From Prevotella sp. tf2-5 (GTDB lineage Bacteria; Bacteroidota; Bacteroidia; Bacteroidales; Bacteroidaceae): a stretch of DNA of 64,000 nt. Under the pieces are notes generated by a model. That model searched no databases. It was given only the letters and a program-made list of their open reading frames with translations, and had not been told where the DNA came from. The stretch spans positions 102,666-166,665 of the forward strand of contig NZ_FOWK01000009.1 in assembly GCF_900115435.1 (NCBI RefSeq), given 5' to 3'. The position numbers and the translations under genes are program-made. This document shows, piece after piece, positions 1 through 8,645 of the stretch; position 1 is the stretch's first letter, and each line of letters starts with the position of its first letter.

Positions 1-2032
1 GATAGAGGTTCGTGAAGATGTTCATGGTGGGGAGCGGGAGCACGTCCTTGTTGGTGGAATTCTGGTAGGTTAACACATTCTCCCAGTTAAGGATACCCAC
101 TCTGAAGTCCTGACGGAGTTGTGCCGTAAACACATTGATATTACCACCCTCCTGAAAGACACCAGCCGTCAAACCACTGCGTCCATTGGTTTCCGTCATG
201 GCATAGCTCATACCGAAATAGGTGTAGTTCTGTATTCCGTCAACGGCGATACGCAGTTGGGTGTGGGTCTTGGGATAAGAAAAGAGTCCTTCGATATGGG
301 TATGGGTCTCCTTGGAAAAGTCGGGGTCGTCCCACCAAAGATGCTTGGAGTGGAATTGTCTTTGGAAGAATACGGGATTGAGACGGTGGAAATATGCTTT
401 GGCAGCCAGTCGTACCGTATCACCGAATAAGGGGAAGTTCAGGTCTGTGCCGAAATTCACTTTGAGGGCACCGGCATCCGCACCAACGATCCAAGCCTCT
501 AATGCAAGGTTATAATGAAGGGTCTTTCCTTGTGTCTTGGAGATCTGTCCACCAACACTCACATGTCCCTCTGACCATTTGTTCATGTGATAGATGTCGC
601 CATCATCATTCAAGTCAGGCATTTGGAACTTGCGGTGGTCATAGCTGATGAATCCTTTGAGTCCAGCCTTTGCCCATTTGTTGAAACCTTCGAGGAGGGC
701 GATGGCAAAGGTGTTCTTGATAGACAGGTATTTGGTCTTGTCATAAATGGAGTCATTACTATATTTCCCCTCGTCACTGTAATTATAATAGGTGTTCAGA
801 TAATAGTCGTCAGGGGTGTTGTACGCCTGGTAGATACGGCTATGACTGTTGATGTCGAGGGTGTGGATGAAACTGGTGACAGGGACGTACACCCGTTTCA
901 TCGTGGCATCGATAGAGTCCTGGTGAGCCTGGGCAGCCAACAGACTGTCCATCTTTTCTTGAGACTCCACTTTGATACGGGTGGAGTCTGCCATCTGTGG
1001 CTTCTCCCCGCTTTTGGGGAGGTCTCCGGCTATGCGGGCATTCTCTGGACGACCGCTGGGCATGTTTTGGGAAATCCTCTCTCCCCGGCGTCCAGGTGCC
1101 GCGTCTTTCTCCTTGTTCTCCCGCTCCTGTTTCTCTTTCGCAGAGGCAGCGGCAAACTGTCGTGCCTTGATCTCCGCCTCTGTCATTTTCACCTTACGGT
1201 AGAAACCGAGGTTATAACGGTGGGAGAGGAAGAAATGGATGGAGTTGTTACGGTTCCAGTTCTTGGAGAGCACGGTAGGTATCTCCTCCTCACTGAACTG
1301 GTCGTCGAAACTCTCGGGATGGGTGATATAGTTGTCGTTGGTGATACCTCCGTTCTCCGCCATCTTACGATGGTAGGTGGAGAAAAGGGTATGCATCTGA
1401 TAACGGTCTCCGATATAAGAGGCGAAGAAGGAAGCCCTGAAATGGGAGTTGCTTTGGTTCTGGTAATATCCTCGGGCATAATGATAGTCCAGGTCGAATC
1501 CCATACCTAACCGCTTGTTGGCATTGATGGCAAATTTAGCGTCGATATGGTCCTCACCGTTCTGCTTATTACCACAGTTGTCGTAACTGATATTGGTATA
1601 GGGTGAAAGGGTATTGACAAACAGGAATTCGTCAGGCTCTTTCGTCGTATAGTCGTATGGCTGGGTGAAGAAAAAATCACTGGTGATCTTGCGGTCGATA
1701 AAGATACGGCTCAGCCGGGGGGTATAGTTACTACCTGTCGTGTTATATTCCCCATAGACACCCGTGTTGAAGATCGTGTTCGGATAGAGGTGGGGCATGG
1801 TGTCCAATGCCGCAGGTATGACATCTCCAAAGCGACGGTCAACCGTCCATACATGAACGCTACGAGGTATCTCCTTGTTCTTGACAGAGTCGCGGCGGTT
1901 GGGGTTGAAATTACCATTGCTCTCGTCCCGCTGGGTAATCCTGCCGTTCTCGTCGATCTGATTATAAACTTGTGCATGCATAGCGGTTGCCATGCATGCC
2001 AGGGTGATCAGTGTATATAACTGTTTCTTCAA
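1..2032 (-). CDS. putative outer-membrane porin (Porin_10-like), 3' end outside window
   Basis: The minus-strand frame is open from 2032 to base 1 and runs off the window, so at least 677 codons are present and the C-terminus is missing. It starts with a signal peptide (LKKQLYTLITLACMATAMHA, then Q). The following sequence is rich in alternating aromatic and polar strands, with short turns such as NISYDNCG, as in beta-barrels. A charged Ala/Lys/Glu stretch (around 1100-1200) interrupts the barrel region. The pattern fits the Bacteroidota putative porin family; this is recognition by eye. The start is TTG at 2032, because an in-frame TAA lies six codons upstream and no ATG fits. The TTG overlaps the stop of the preceding small gene, implying translational coupling. 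It is the last visible gene of the operon beginning at 2825. Confidence 0.8.
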   Translation of the reverse strand, partial: MKKQLYTLITLACMATAMHAQVYNQIDENGRITQRDESNGNFNPNRRDSVKNKEIPRSVHVWTVDRRFGDVIPAALDTMPHLYPNTIFNTGVYGEYNTTGSNYTPRLSRIFIDRKITSDFFFTQPYDYTTKEPDEFLFVNTLSPYTNISYDNCGNKQNGEDHIDAKFAINANKRLGMGFDLDYHYARGYYQNQSNSHFRASFFASYIGDRYQMHTLFSTYHRKMAENGGITNDNYITHPESFDDQFSEEEIPTVLSKNWNRNNSIHFFLSHRYNLGFYRKVKMTEAEIKARQFAAASAKEKQERENKEKDAAPGRRGERISQNMPSGRPENARIAGDLPKSGEKPQMADSTRIKVESQEKMDSLLAAQAHQDSIDATMKRVYVPVTSFIHTLDINSHSRIYQAYNTPDDYYLNTYYNYSDEGKYSNDSIYDKTKYLSIKNTFAIALLEGFNKWAKAGLKGFISYDHRKFQMPDLNDDGDIYHMNKWSEGHVSVGGQISKTQGKTLHYNLALEAWIVGADAGALKVNFGTDLNFPLFGDTVRLAAKAYFHRLNPVFFQRQFHSKHLWWDDPDFSKETHTHIEGLFSYPKTHTQLRIAVDGIQNYTYFGMSYAMTETNGRSGLTAGVFQEGGNINVFTAQLRQDFRVGILNWENVLTYQNSTNKDVLPLPTMNIFTNLY

Positions 2033-2202
2033 TTTCTGTCTTCCAGTTTAAGAAGGCGTACCACGACCTCAATAAACTTGAATGCCATGGCGCCGATAAT
2101 AATATAGGTACCAGTCTCCCGCTGTCCCATGTAATATAGGATCATACCGACAGCAGCCCCAATGACAAATATCGTATTGAGGATGTTACGTAGGAGTCTC
2201 AT
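2029..2202 (-). CDS. small hydrophobic membrane protein, 57 aa
   Basis: A 57-residue ORF starts at ATG 2202 and stops at TGA 2029-2031. Its start overlaps the stop of the upstream gene (ATGA), and its stop overlaps the TTG of the porin gene, so three genes are chained by 3-4 nt overlaps. It begins MRLLRNILNTIFVIGAAVG and continues with two hydrophobic stretches (residues 8-25 and 33-48) separated by a short charged loop, then a basic and acidic tail (RLLKLEDRN). This is a plausible two-helix inner-membrane protein. I recognise no family. The back-to-back overlaps and clean membrane topology argue for a real gene. Its position between a DUF4468-like secreted protein and a porin suggests an envelope role, which is inference. 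Confidence 0.75.
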   Translation of the reverse strand: MRLLRNILNTIFVIGAAVGMILYYMGQRETGTYIIIGAMAFKFIEVVVRLLKLEDRN

Positions 2203-2825
2203 CGGAGTAAGTCCTCAATCTTGTTGAACAGATAGTCCTTGCGGTCAATGGTCTTGCGACGGAACTTACCTGTGATGGGCAGCAATTTGGTGTTCTTCTT
2301 GTTGACAGCCTCCTCGTCAGTAATCCATTCCTCTGCTTTATAACGCTGAGGCTTACGCTCCTCCTCATAGAAATATTTGATATGTGACATCTCTACGGTG
2401 ACTTTCCCGTTCTGGCAAACGGCTTTCAAGACATAATAGAAACGTGTGCGGTCAAGGGAGATGGCGTTGCTTTGGAACACCAGCCACTCCTCGTAACTGG
2501 CACCGAGCTCGTAGTCGGTGGTGTCAGCCTTTACGATCTTGCTGTTAAGCTGGTTGGGCTCACGGGTGACGTCTTGAAAGAACTTGCCGATGATATTGTA
2601 TATGTCGAAGGCAGACTTGCCGGGAGCCTCGAAAGTCTTACTGAAGACGACCTTTCCGTCAACTACAGGAACTGCCCCTTTCAGGTATTTCTGGTTGGGA
2701 TTCGGCTTTACCACAACGACTTTCTCTACCGTCTCTTTCTTTGTCTCAGTTTGTTCCCAGGTGTTTTGGGCAAATCCCGTCATTGGTATGCTTATCAGGA
2801 GCATAGACCATACAAAATGTTTCAT
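2199..2825 (-). CDS. DUF4468-type secreted protein
   Basis: A 208-residue protein starting at ATG 2825 (MKHFVWSMLLISIPMTGFAQ). The frame extends 14 codons further upstream, but that stretch lies in the promoter region, so the start just before the signal peptide is preferred. The signal peptide ends at about residue 20. The mature part holds a segment around PVVDGKVVFSKTFEAPGKSAFDIYN and later FEEERKPQRYKAEEWITDEEA, which matches my memory of DUF4468 proteins with TBP-like folds found in Bacteroidales. It probably acts in the periplasm or at the outer membrane. It heads an operon with the 57-residue membrane protein and the porin. A -7 box lies at 2857-2864. Function unknown. Confidence 0.75.
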   Translation of the reverse strand: MKHFVWSMLLISIPMTGFAQNTWEQTETKKETVEKVVVVKPNPNQKYLKGAVPVVDGKVVFSKTFEAPGKSAFDIYNIIGKFFQDVTREPNQLNSKIVKADTTDYELGASYEEWLVFQSNAISLDRTRFYYVLKAVCQNGKVTVEMSHIKYFYEEERKPQRYKAEEWITDEEAVNKKNTKLLPITGKFRRKTIDRKDYLFNKIEDLLR

Positions 2826-2856
2826 AGCTATTGTCTGTTTATAATTATTTTGGATG

Positions 2857-2864
2857 CAAAAATA
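2857..2864 (-). promoter_or_regulatory. Bacteroidota -7 promoter box (TATTTTTG)
   Basis: TATTTTTG on the minus strand fits TAnnTTTG and lies 32 nt upstream of ATG 2825. No clear -33 TTTG was found at the ideal distance. Likely promoter of the 2825-to-porin operon. Confidence 0.55.
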
Positions 2865-2902
2865 CAAAATAATGACAGAACAGCCTAATAAATTATGATA
2901 AT

Positions 2903-4933
2903 TTATTTTAATTCCAGCTCTTTCTGTAGACGAATAATCTCATCACGGTACTGGGCAGCCTGGAGGAAATCGAGTTTTTTGGCAGCTTCTTTCATCAGTC
3001 GTGTCGTCTCCGCAATACTCTTCTCCAGTTGTGGACGGGTCATGCGCTGTACGATAGGATCGGCGGCAAAGGCTCCTTGCTCCATCGGACTGATATAAGC
3101 GGTCTGTGCTTGTCTCCTGGTTTCCTCTTCCCCGGCAAACTGTCGGAGATCGCTTTGCTTGAGGGCTTTCTCTATCTGCTTAGGGGTGATATGATGCTCC
3201 TCATTATAAAGCATCTGTTTCTGACGTCGCCGTGCTGTCTCGTCGATAGTGAGTTGCATGGATGCCGTGATCGTATCGGCATACATAATCACTTTTCCGT
3301 TAATATTACGTGCCGCACGTCCTGCCGTCTGGGTCAGTGAGCGGTGGGAACGGAGGAATCCTTCTTTGTCCGCATCCAGTATCGCCACCAATGATACTTC
3401 CGGCAAGTCGAGTCCCTCACGTAACAGGTTGACACCCACCAGTACGTCATACACCCCGTTTCGCAAGTTCTCCAGGATCTTCACACGGTCCAAAGTCGTC
3501 ACCTCACTATGAATATAAGCTGTCTGGATGTCATGATTCTGCAGGTATTCACTCAACTCCTCTGCCATCCGCTTGGTGAGGGTGGTCACCAGTACACGCT
3601 CTTTCCGAAGCACACGTGTTTGTATCTCGTCCATCAGGTCGTCAATCTGGTTCTCCGTAGGACGCACCTCTATCTCTGGGTCAAGAAGACCGGTGGGTCG
3701 GATGAGCTGTTCCACGACAATGCCTTCTGACTCGTTTAACTCATAATCAGCAGGTGTGGCACTGACATAAATGACCTGATTCGTCATCTGTTGAAACTCC
3801 TCAAATGTCAACGGCCGGTTGTCAAATGCGGCAGGCAGGCGGAACCCGAATTCCACCAGGTTGGTCTTCCTGGCACGGTCACCTCCGTACATCGCTCCAA
3901 TCTGTGGGACACTAACGTGGCTCTCGTCAATGAACATGAGATAATCGTCCGGGAAGAAGTCAAGCAGACAGTATGGGCGCTCGCCAGCTTGTCTGCCATC
4001 AAAATACCGGGAATAGTTCTCGATACCAGAGCAATGTCCCAGTTCCTTGATCATCTCCATGTCATACTCCACACGTTCTTTGATGCGCTGTGCCTTGATA
4101 CCGTCACCCAGTTCCTCGAAGAATGCTACTTGCTTCACCAGGTCGTCCTGTATCTGCCGGATGGCGATATTTGTCTGTTCCTGTGAGGTCATGAAAAGAT
4201 TGGCAGGGTAGAGCTTATACTCCTCAAAGGAAGAGAGACGGTCCATCGTGACCGCATCCAGTTCTTCTATACCATCAATCTCGTCATCCCAGAAGGTGAT
4301 GCGTAGGATCACCTCATTATATGCCATCGCGATATCCACCGTGTCACCTTTCACACGGAAACATCCTCGCTTTAACTCAAGGTCGTTCCTGACATAGAGC
4401 GCGGCTACTAATTTTCTTAACAAAGTATTACGGTCGATGATCTGTCCTTTATGAACCTCAATGACATTCTCATGAAGGGCGACAGGACTTCCCATTCCGT
4501 AAATACAACTAACTGATGATACAACGACAACGTCTTTTCTTCCTGATAACAAAGCACTTACCGCACGGAGTCTCAGTCTGTCTATCTCCTCGTTGATGGC
4601 AAGGTCTTTCTCAATATAGGTGTCGGTCGTCGGCAGGTAAGCCTCTGGCTGGTAGTAGTCATAATAACTGACATAATACTCTACCGCATTATCGGGAAAG
4701 AAACCCTTCATCTCCTCATATAACTGGGCGGCAAGGGTCTTGTTGTGGGAGAGGATAAGGGTAGGGCGATTGATCTTCGCAATAACATTTGCCATCGTAA
4801 AGGTCTTTCCAGAGCCTGTCACTCCCAGCAGCACCTGGGCTCTGTCTCCTCTTCTTACTCCGTCCGTCAGTTGACGGATAGCCTCAGGCTGGTCACCTGT
4901 CGGCTTGTATTTTGATGTCAGTTGAAAGTTCAT
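2903..4933 (-). CDS. uvrB: excinuclease ABC subunit B
   Basis: UvrB is the DNA-damage verification helicase of nucleotide excision repair. It loads with UvrA and recruits UvrC. The 676-residue protein has the Walker A motif GVTGSGKT at about residue 37, the Tyr-rich beta-hairpin YYVSYYDYYQPEAYLP that inserts between strands, the DESHV helicase motif, and the C-terminal UVR motif near KKLDFLQAAQYRDEI that binds UvrC. Length is normal for the family. The start is taken at MNFQLTSKYKPTGDQP (ATG 4933). A longer frame to 4969 would place the start upstream of the promoter's -7 box. The promoter ends only about 7 nt before the ATG, so the mRNA is probably leaderless or nearly so. Transcribed alone, divergently from bamD. 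Confidence 0.97.
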   Translation of the reverse strand: MNFQLTSKYKPTGDQPEAIRQLTDGVRRGDRAQVLLGVTGSGKTFTMANVIAKINRPTLILSHNKTLAAQLYEEMKGFFPDNAVEYYVSYYDYYQPEAYLPTTDTYIEKDLAINEEIDRLRLRAVSALLSGRKDVVVVSSVSCIYGMGSPVALHENVIEVHKGQIIDRNTLLRKLVAALYVRNDLELKRGCFRVKGDTVDIAMAYNEVILRITFWDDEIDGIEELDAVTMDRLSSFEEYKLYPANLFMTSQEQTNIAIRQIQDDLVKQVAFFEELGDGIKAQRIKERVEYDMEMIKELGHCSGIENYSRYFDGRQAGERPYCLLDFFPDDYLMFIDESHVSVPQIGAMYGGDRARKTNLVEFGFRLPAAFDNRPLTFEEFQQMTNQVIYVSATPADYELNESEGIVVEQLIRPTGLLDPEIEVRPTENQIDDLMDEIQTRVLRKERVLVTTLTKRMAEELSEYLQNHDIQTAYIHSEVTTLDRVKILENLRNGVYDVLVGVNLLREGLDLPEVSLVAILDADKEGFLRSHRSLTQTAGRAARNINGKVIMYADTITASMQLTIDETARRRQKQMLYNEEHHITPKQIEKALKQSDLRQFAGEEETRRQAQTAYISPMEQGAFAADPIVQRMTRPQLEKSIAETTRLMKEAAKKLDFLQAAQYRDEIIRLQKELELK

Positions 4934-4939
4934 ATCCTG

Positions 4940-4970
4940 CAAAGGTACGAATAAACGGGTAAAAAACAAA
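4940..4970 (-). promoter_or_regulatory. uvrB promoter, TTTG-N19-TACCTTTG
   Basis: On the minus strand, TTTG (4970-4967) and TACCTTTG (4947-4940) are separated by 19 nt, matching the Bacteroidota sigma-ABfr consensus. The last G of the -7 box is 7 nt from the uvrB ATG, so the 5' leader is essentially absent. Confidence 0.8.
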
Positions 4971-5028
4971 ATTTCTTCGTAACAAACGTTATAATCCTAC
5001 GATAATTGCTAAAAATCGTTCGTTTTCC

Positions 5029-5059
5029 TTTGTTATTAACGGGAAAATGACTAATTTTG
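5029..5059 (+). promoter_or_regulatory. bamD promoter, TTTG-N19-TAATTTTG
   Basis: TTTG (5029-5032) and TAATTTTG (5052-5059) are 19 nt apart, a consensus Bacteroidota promoter. It lies 21 nt upstream of the bamD ATG and is divergent to the uvrB promoter. Confidence 0.8.
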
Positions 5060-5080
5060 CACGTCAAATTTGATTATAGG

Positions 5081-5908
5081 ATGAATAAAGGCAATATCTT
5101 GACGCTCTGTATGGCTGTTCTTCTGAGCAGTTGTGCCTCTGAGTTTAATAGGGTCTACAAGAATGCGGATAATGACTATAAGTATGAGTACGCTAAGCAG
5201 TGCTTTGCTATGGGTAAATTCCAGCAGGCTAGTTCGTTGCTACAGGATTTGGTGATGATCCAGAAGGGAAGGGATAATGCCCAGGAATGTTTGTATTTGT
5301 TAGGCATGTCCCAATACTGTAACAGAGATTATGAGTCAGCAAGTACTACTTTCAAGAAGTATTATGCCAGTTATCCGAAAGGCAATTTCTCCGAGCAGGC
5401 TTCCTTCTATGTGGGACAGTCTCTCTATAGGAGTGCTCCTGAGCCCCGCCTTGACCAGACTCCGACCATTGGCGCCATCAATGCTTATCAGCAGTTCCTG
5501 GATTTGTATCCTGATTCAGAATTACGTCCTATCGCACAGCAGCGTCTGTTTGAGTTGCAGGACAACTTAGTACAAAAGGAGTTCCTCTCTGCCCAGCTGT
5601 ATTACAACCTGGGAGGATATTTCGGAAATATCAATGCCAATACGGAAAGTAACTATGAGGCATGTATCATCACGGCTCAGAACGCTCTGAAGAATTACCC
5701 TTATACAAAGATCCGCGAGAAGTTCTCCGTGTTGATCATGAAGAGTAAGTTCTATTTGGCGGAGAACAGCTCCGAGGAAAGGAAGCTCGAGCGTTACCGT
5801 GAGGCAGAGGATGAGTGTTATGGATTCCTGAACGAGTATCCTGAGTCTAAGGAGAAAGAAACAGCGGAGAAGTTTATCATTAAATGTAAGAAAATAACAA
5901 AAGATTAG
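5081..5908 (+). CDS. bamD: outer-membrane assembly lipoprotein BamD
   Basis: A 275-residue lipoprotein of the BAM complex, which folds and inserts outer-membrane beta-barrels. The start at ATG 5081 gives a short lipoprotein signal with lipobox LLSSC and Cys18 as the acylated residue. The rest is made of TPR-like helical repeats such as CLYLLGMSQYCNRDYESASTTFKKYYASYPKG, followed by a DQTPTIGAINAYQQFLDLYPDS segment typical of BamD/YfiO. Length fits the family. It is first in an operon with the omega-like subunit (3-nt gap) and the DUF4293 protein (8-nt gap). Well supported by signal, repeats and gene order. Confidence 0.93.
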   Translation: MNKGNILTLCMAVLLSSCASEFNRVYKNADNDYKYEYAKQCFAMGKFQQASSLLQDLVMIQKGRDNAQECLYLLGMSQYCNRDYESASTTFKKYYASYPKGNFSEQASFYVGQSLYRSAPEPRLDQTPTIGAINAYQQFLDLYPDSELRPIAQQRLFELQDNLVQKEFLSAQLYYNLGGYFGNINANTESNYEACIITAQNALKNYPYTKIREKFSVLIMKSKFYLAENSSEERKLERYREAEDECYGFLNEYPESKEKETAEKFIIKCKKITKD

Positions 5909-5911
5909 AAT

Positions 5912-6259
5912 ATGGATTATAAGAAGTCAAAAGCACCAGTAAACACAGTGACACGTAATATCATGGATCTCTGTGAGGAAACTGGTAACATCTATGAGAG
6001 TGTTGCAATCATTTCTAAGCGTGCCAACCAGATCAGTGTCCAGATTAAGGAGGACCTGAGCAAGAAGCTGGCAGAGTTCGCCTCTTATAATGACTCTTTG
6101 GAAGAGGTATTTGAGAATCGTGAGCAGATAGAGATTTCCCGTTATTATGAGAAACTTCCAAAACCTTCTCTTCTGGCAACACAGGAGTTCGTGGAGGGTA
6201 AGGTCTATTGGCGTGACCCTGCTCGTGAGCAGTCTATGATGCAGGAGGAGCGTCTCTGA
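5912..6259 (+). CDS. rpoZ: RNA polymerase omega-like (Rpb6-type) subunit
   Basis: A 115-residue protein beginning MDYKKSKAPVNTVTRNIMDLC. The segment TGNIYESVAIISKRANQISVQIKEDLSKKL resembles the omega/Rpb6 core, in which a subunit clamps the C-terminus of beta-prime (ESVAIISKRANQI corresponds to the conserved 'ALVxRARQI' motif). The Bacteroidota version is longer and acidic in the middle (LEEVFENREQ). It sits 3 nt after bamD and 8 nt before the DUF4293 gene, an arrangement I recall from Bacteroidales. The assignment rests on this short core and on synteny. The symbol is used in the family sense. Confidence 0.75.
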   Translation: MDYKKSKAPVNTVTRNIMDLCEETGNIYESVAIISKRANQISVQIKEDLSKKLAEFASYNDSLEEVFENREQIEISRYYEKLPKPSLLATQEFVEGKVYWRDPAREQSMMQEERL

Positions 6260-6267
6260 TAAAGATT

Positions 6268-6720
6268 ATGATACAACGTAAGCAAACGATATTCCTCTTC
6301 CTTGCCGTCGTCTTTGGTGTACTTTCTTTATGTATGCAGTTGGCAACGGTGTCTTTTGAGGGACTTACCACTTACCGGATATTCAGTCTCTGGGCATTAG
6401 GACAGAATAACACCAGCAGTTTTATTCCATGTCCTTTGTTTATACTGATGCTCTTATCCACGACACTGAGTGCATGCACGATATTCCTTTATAAGCGTCG
6501 CCCTTTGCAAGCTCGCTTGTGTATGGTCAACATCTTCATCATGGTGTTGTGGTATGTCTCCATGATTGTGGTCAGTAAGCAGCTGGCGCCAGATGCGGCC
6601 AATTTCCGTTTGGAGATAGCATCCTCGTTCCCGGCAGTCATCGCGATTCTGCTTTTTATGGCTCGCAAGGGAGTTCTTGCTGATGAACGGTTGGTGCGGG
6701 CAGCAGACAGGATCAGATAG
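6268..6720 (+). CDS. DUF4293 four-helix membrane protein
   Basis: A 150-residue protein with four predicted membrane segments: residues about 8-28 (IFLFLAVVFGVLSLCMQLA), 50-72, 82-103 and 120-135. It ends in a basic tail (DERLVRAADRIR). Length, topology and position after bamD and the omega-like gene match DUF4293, a Bacteroidota-specific family of unknown function. It is the last gene of the operon and is followed by a strong hairpin terminator shared with purM. Confidence 0.8.
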   Translation: MIQRKQTIFLFLAVVFGVLSLCMQLATVSFEGLTTYRIFSLWALGQNNTSSFIPCPLFILMLLSTTLSACTIFLYKRRPLQARLCMVNIFIMVLWYVSMIVVSKQLAPDAANFRLEIASSFPAVIAILLFMARKGVLADERLVRAADRIR

Positions 6721-6756
6721 GTATCAAATAATCAACGAATAATTTCATAACGACAA

Positions 6757-6784
6757 AGGCACCCTCCCAATTGGGAAGGTGCCT
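6757..6784. terminator. bidirectional hairpin terminator
   Basis: A 12-bp stem with one mismatch (AGGCACCCTCCC / GGGAAGGTGCCT) around an AATT loop, flanked by T-rich sequence on one side and A-rich on the other. It lies between the convergent DUF4293 and purM genes and can serve both. Confidence 0.8.
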
Positions 6785-6807
6785 CTTTGTTTACTAGAAA
6801 CTCTTTG

Positions 6808-7989
6808 TTAGTATTCGAAGGTGCCGAACTCACTCTGGATGGTCAGGCTCTTCTTACCTTCCTCGATGTGTCCGATAACCTGTGCGTCGATATTGAATGA
6901 CTTCGACAGGGCGATGACTTTCTCTGCCACCTCAGGACGGACGTATATCTCCATGCGGTGTCCCATGTTGAATACCTGATACATCTCCTTCCAGTCGGTG
7001 CCGGAGCACTCATGGATGGCATGGAAGAGGGGAGGTACTGGGAACATGTTGTCCTTGATGACACGACAGTTGTCGTTGACGAAATGCAGCACCTTTGTCT
7101 GGGCTCCACCAGTACAATGCACCATACCGTGAATCTCAGGACGCAGCTCGTCGAGCAGTTTCTTGATGACGGGAGCATAGGTGCGGGTGGGGGAGAGAAC
7201 GAGTTGTCCCATATTGGGGAGGGCAGCGTACTCCGAGTCCTCAGAGTACTTCGAGAGCAGTTCATATTTCCCGCTATACACTAATTCCTCTGGTACGGCA
7301 TGGTCAAAGCTCTCAGGATATTTCTCTGCCAGATATTTCGCGAAGACATCATGACGGGCGGAGGTGAGTCCGTTAGAACCCATACCACCGTTGTAACGTT
7401 TCTCGTAGGTAGCCTGTCCGGTGGAGGAGAGTCCGACGATGACATCCCCTGGACGGATATTGGCATTGTCGATGACATCACTGCGTTTCATGCGACAGGT
7501 GACGGTAGAGTCAACGATGATCGTACGTACCAGGTCACCCACATCGGCAGTCTCACCACCTGTGGGATAGATACCAATACCCATCTCACGGAGTTCAGCA
7601 AGCAACTCATCCGTCCCGTTGATGATGGCACTGATGACCTCACCAGGAATCAGCATCTTGTTACGTCCGATGGTACTCGATACAAGGATATTATCTACGG
7701 CACCCACACAGAGCAGGTCATCGGTGTTCATCACGATGGCATCTTGTGCGATACCCTTCCATACGGAGAGGTCACCTGTCTCCTTCCAGTACATATAGGC
7801 AAGGCTCGACTTCGTACCGGCTCCGTCGGCATGCATGATGTTACAGTATTCCGGGTCACCGCCCAGGATGTCAGGGATAATCTTACAGAAAGCCTGTGGG
7901 AAGATTCCCTTGTCGATGTTCTTGATGGCGTTATGAACGTCTTCTTTGGCGGCACTGACACCGCGCATCATATAACGATTGTCTGTCAT
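6808..7989 (-). CDS. purM: phosphoribosylformylglycinamidine cyclo-ligase (AIR synthase)
   Basis: Converts formylglycinamidine ribonucleotide to aminoimidazole ribonucleotide with ATP in purine synthesis. The 393-residue sequence starts MTDNRYMMRGVSAAKEDVHNAI and has the glycine- and acid-rich nucleotide region HADGAGTKSSLAY, the NTDDLLCVGA motif, and TGGETADVGDLV, all typical of the PurM/AIRS fold. It is the longer Bacteroidota form (about 390 residues against about 345 in E. coli). Last gene of the phoH-purC-ubiE-aroE-TPM-lemA-purM operon. lemA ends 3 nt upstream. A second de novo purine gene (purC) lies in the same operon. Confidence 0.93.
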   Translation of the reverse strand: MTDNRYMMRGVSAAKEDVHNAIKNIDKGIFPQAFCKIIPDILGGDPEYCNIMHADGAGTKSSLAYMYWKETGDLSVWKGIAQDAIVMNTDDLLCVGAVDNILVSSTIGRNKMLIPGEVISAIINGTDELLAELREMGIGIYPTGGETADVGDLVRTIIVDSTVTCRMKRSDVIDNANIRPGDVIVGLSSTGQATYEKRYNGGMGSNGLTSARHDVFAKYLAEKYPESFDHAVPEELVYSGKYELLSKYSEDSEYAALPNMGQLVLSPTRTYAPVIKKLLDELRPEIHGMVHCTGGAQTKVLHFVNDNCRVIKDNMFPVPPLFHAIHECSGTDWKEMYQVFNMGHRMEIYVRPEVAEKVIALSKSFNIDAQVIGHIEEGKKSLTIQSEFGTFEY

Positions 7990-7992
7990 ATC

Positions 7993-8580
7993 TTAGAATT
8001 TAACTTGTGGTGCTTTCTCTGCTCCTGCCTCAGCCTCAAACTTGTCCATCTTGGCGAATCCGAAGATACCGGCGAAGATGTTCTTGGGGAAAGAGCGAAT
8101 CTCGACATTATAACCCTGAACAGCCTGGTTATACTTGTTGCGAGCCTCGTTGATGCGGTTCTCCGTACCTTCAAGTTGTACCTGTAAATCACGGAAGTTC
8201 TCGTTAGCCTTCAGGTCAGGATAGTTCTCCTGAATAGCAATCAGACGACCGAGGGCACTGCCCAGTTCTCCCTGAGCCTGCTGGAACTCCTTCATCTTCT
8301 CTGGAGTCATGTTCTCCGGGTCGAGGGTGATCTGTGTCGCCTTGCTGCGTGCTGCCACCACATCCTCCAGTGTCTGCTTCTCATGAGCAGCATAGCCCTT
8401 GACGGTCTCCACGAGGTTAGGAATCAGATCGGCACGACGCTGATAGGCAGACTGTACGTTAGACAGTGCCGTTGTTGCGGTTTCCTGCACCTGTACCATA
8501 GAGTTGTAAGCACTTGCAGCCCATGCGCCAAGGATGACGACCACTGCGATAATTGCGATAAGTCCTTTACTGATTTTCAT
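7993..8580 (-). CDS. lemA: LemA family protein
   Basis: A 195-residue protein starting at ATG 8580 (MKISKGLIAIIAVVVILGAW). It has one N-terminal membrane helix and then the LemA core: YNSMVQVQETATTALSNVQSAYQRRADLIPNLVETVKGYAAHE, ENYPDLKANENFRDLQVQLEGTENRINEARNKYN, and a FGFAKMDKFEAE tail. The frame stays open for about 84 codons upstream, but that stretch crosses the neighbouring gene's Gly-rich end and an octamer repeat and is not LemA-like, so the short start is used. LemA proteins have a helical periplasmic or cytosolic domain of unclear function. In Bacteroidota they commonly adjoin TPM-domain genes, as here. Confidence 0.9.
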   Translation of the reverse strand: MKISKGLIAIIAVVVILGAWAASAYNSMVQVQETATTALSNVQSAYQRRADLIPNLVETVKGYAAHEKQTLEDVVAARSKATQITLDPENMTPEKMKEFQQAQGELGSALGRLIAIQENYPDLKANENFRDLQVQLEGTENRINEARNKYNQAVQGYNVEIRSFPKNIFAGIFGFAKMDKFEAEAGAEKAPQVKF

Positions 8581-8600
8581 AATTCTTTTATTTTTGTTTA

Positions 8601-8640
8601 TTTCGTTATTCCGACATTCCGTGATTCCGACATTCCGACT
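8601..8640. repeat. octamer tandem array, 5 units
   Basis: Five contiguous 8-bp words fill the lemA/TPM spacer: TTTCGTTA, TTCCGACA, TTCCGTGA, TTCCGACA, TTCCGACT. The same word family recurs at 39019-39082. It ends 5 bp before the TPM gene's stop codon. Confidence 0.8.
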
Positions 8641-8645
8641 GGGGC

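Noticed and set aside
587..1510. Plus-strand ORF of 307 codons
   Set aside because: It is antisense to the porin frame, whose barrel-like translation and signal peptide are convincing. The plus-strand translation has no family features.
7300..8187. Plus-strand ORF of 295 codons
   Set aside because: It lies opposite purM and lemA, both clear. A shadow of high third-position GC.
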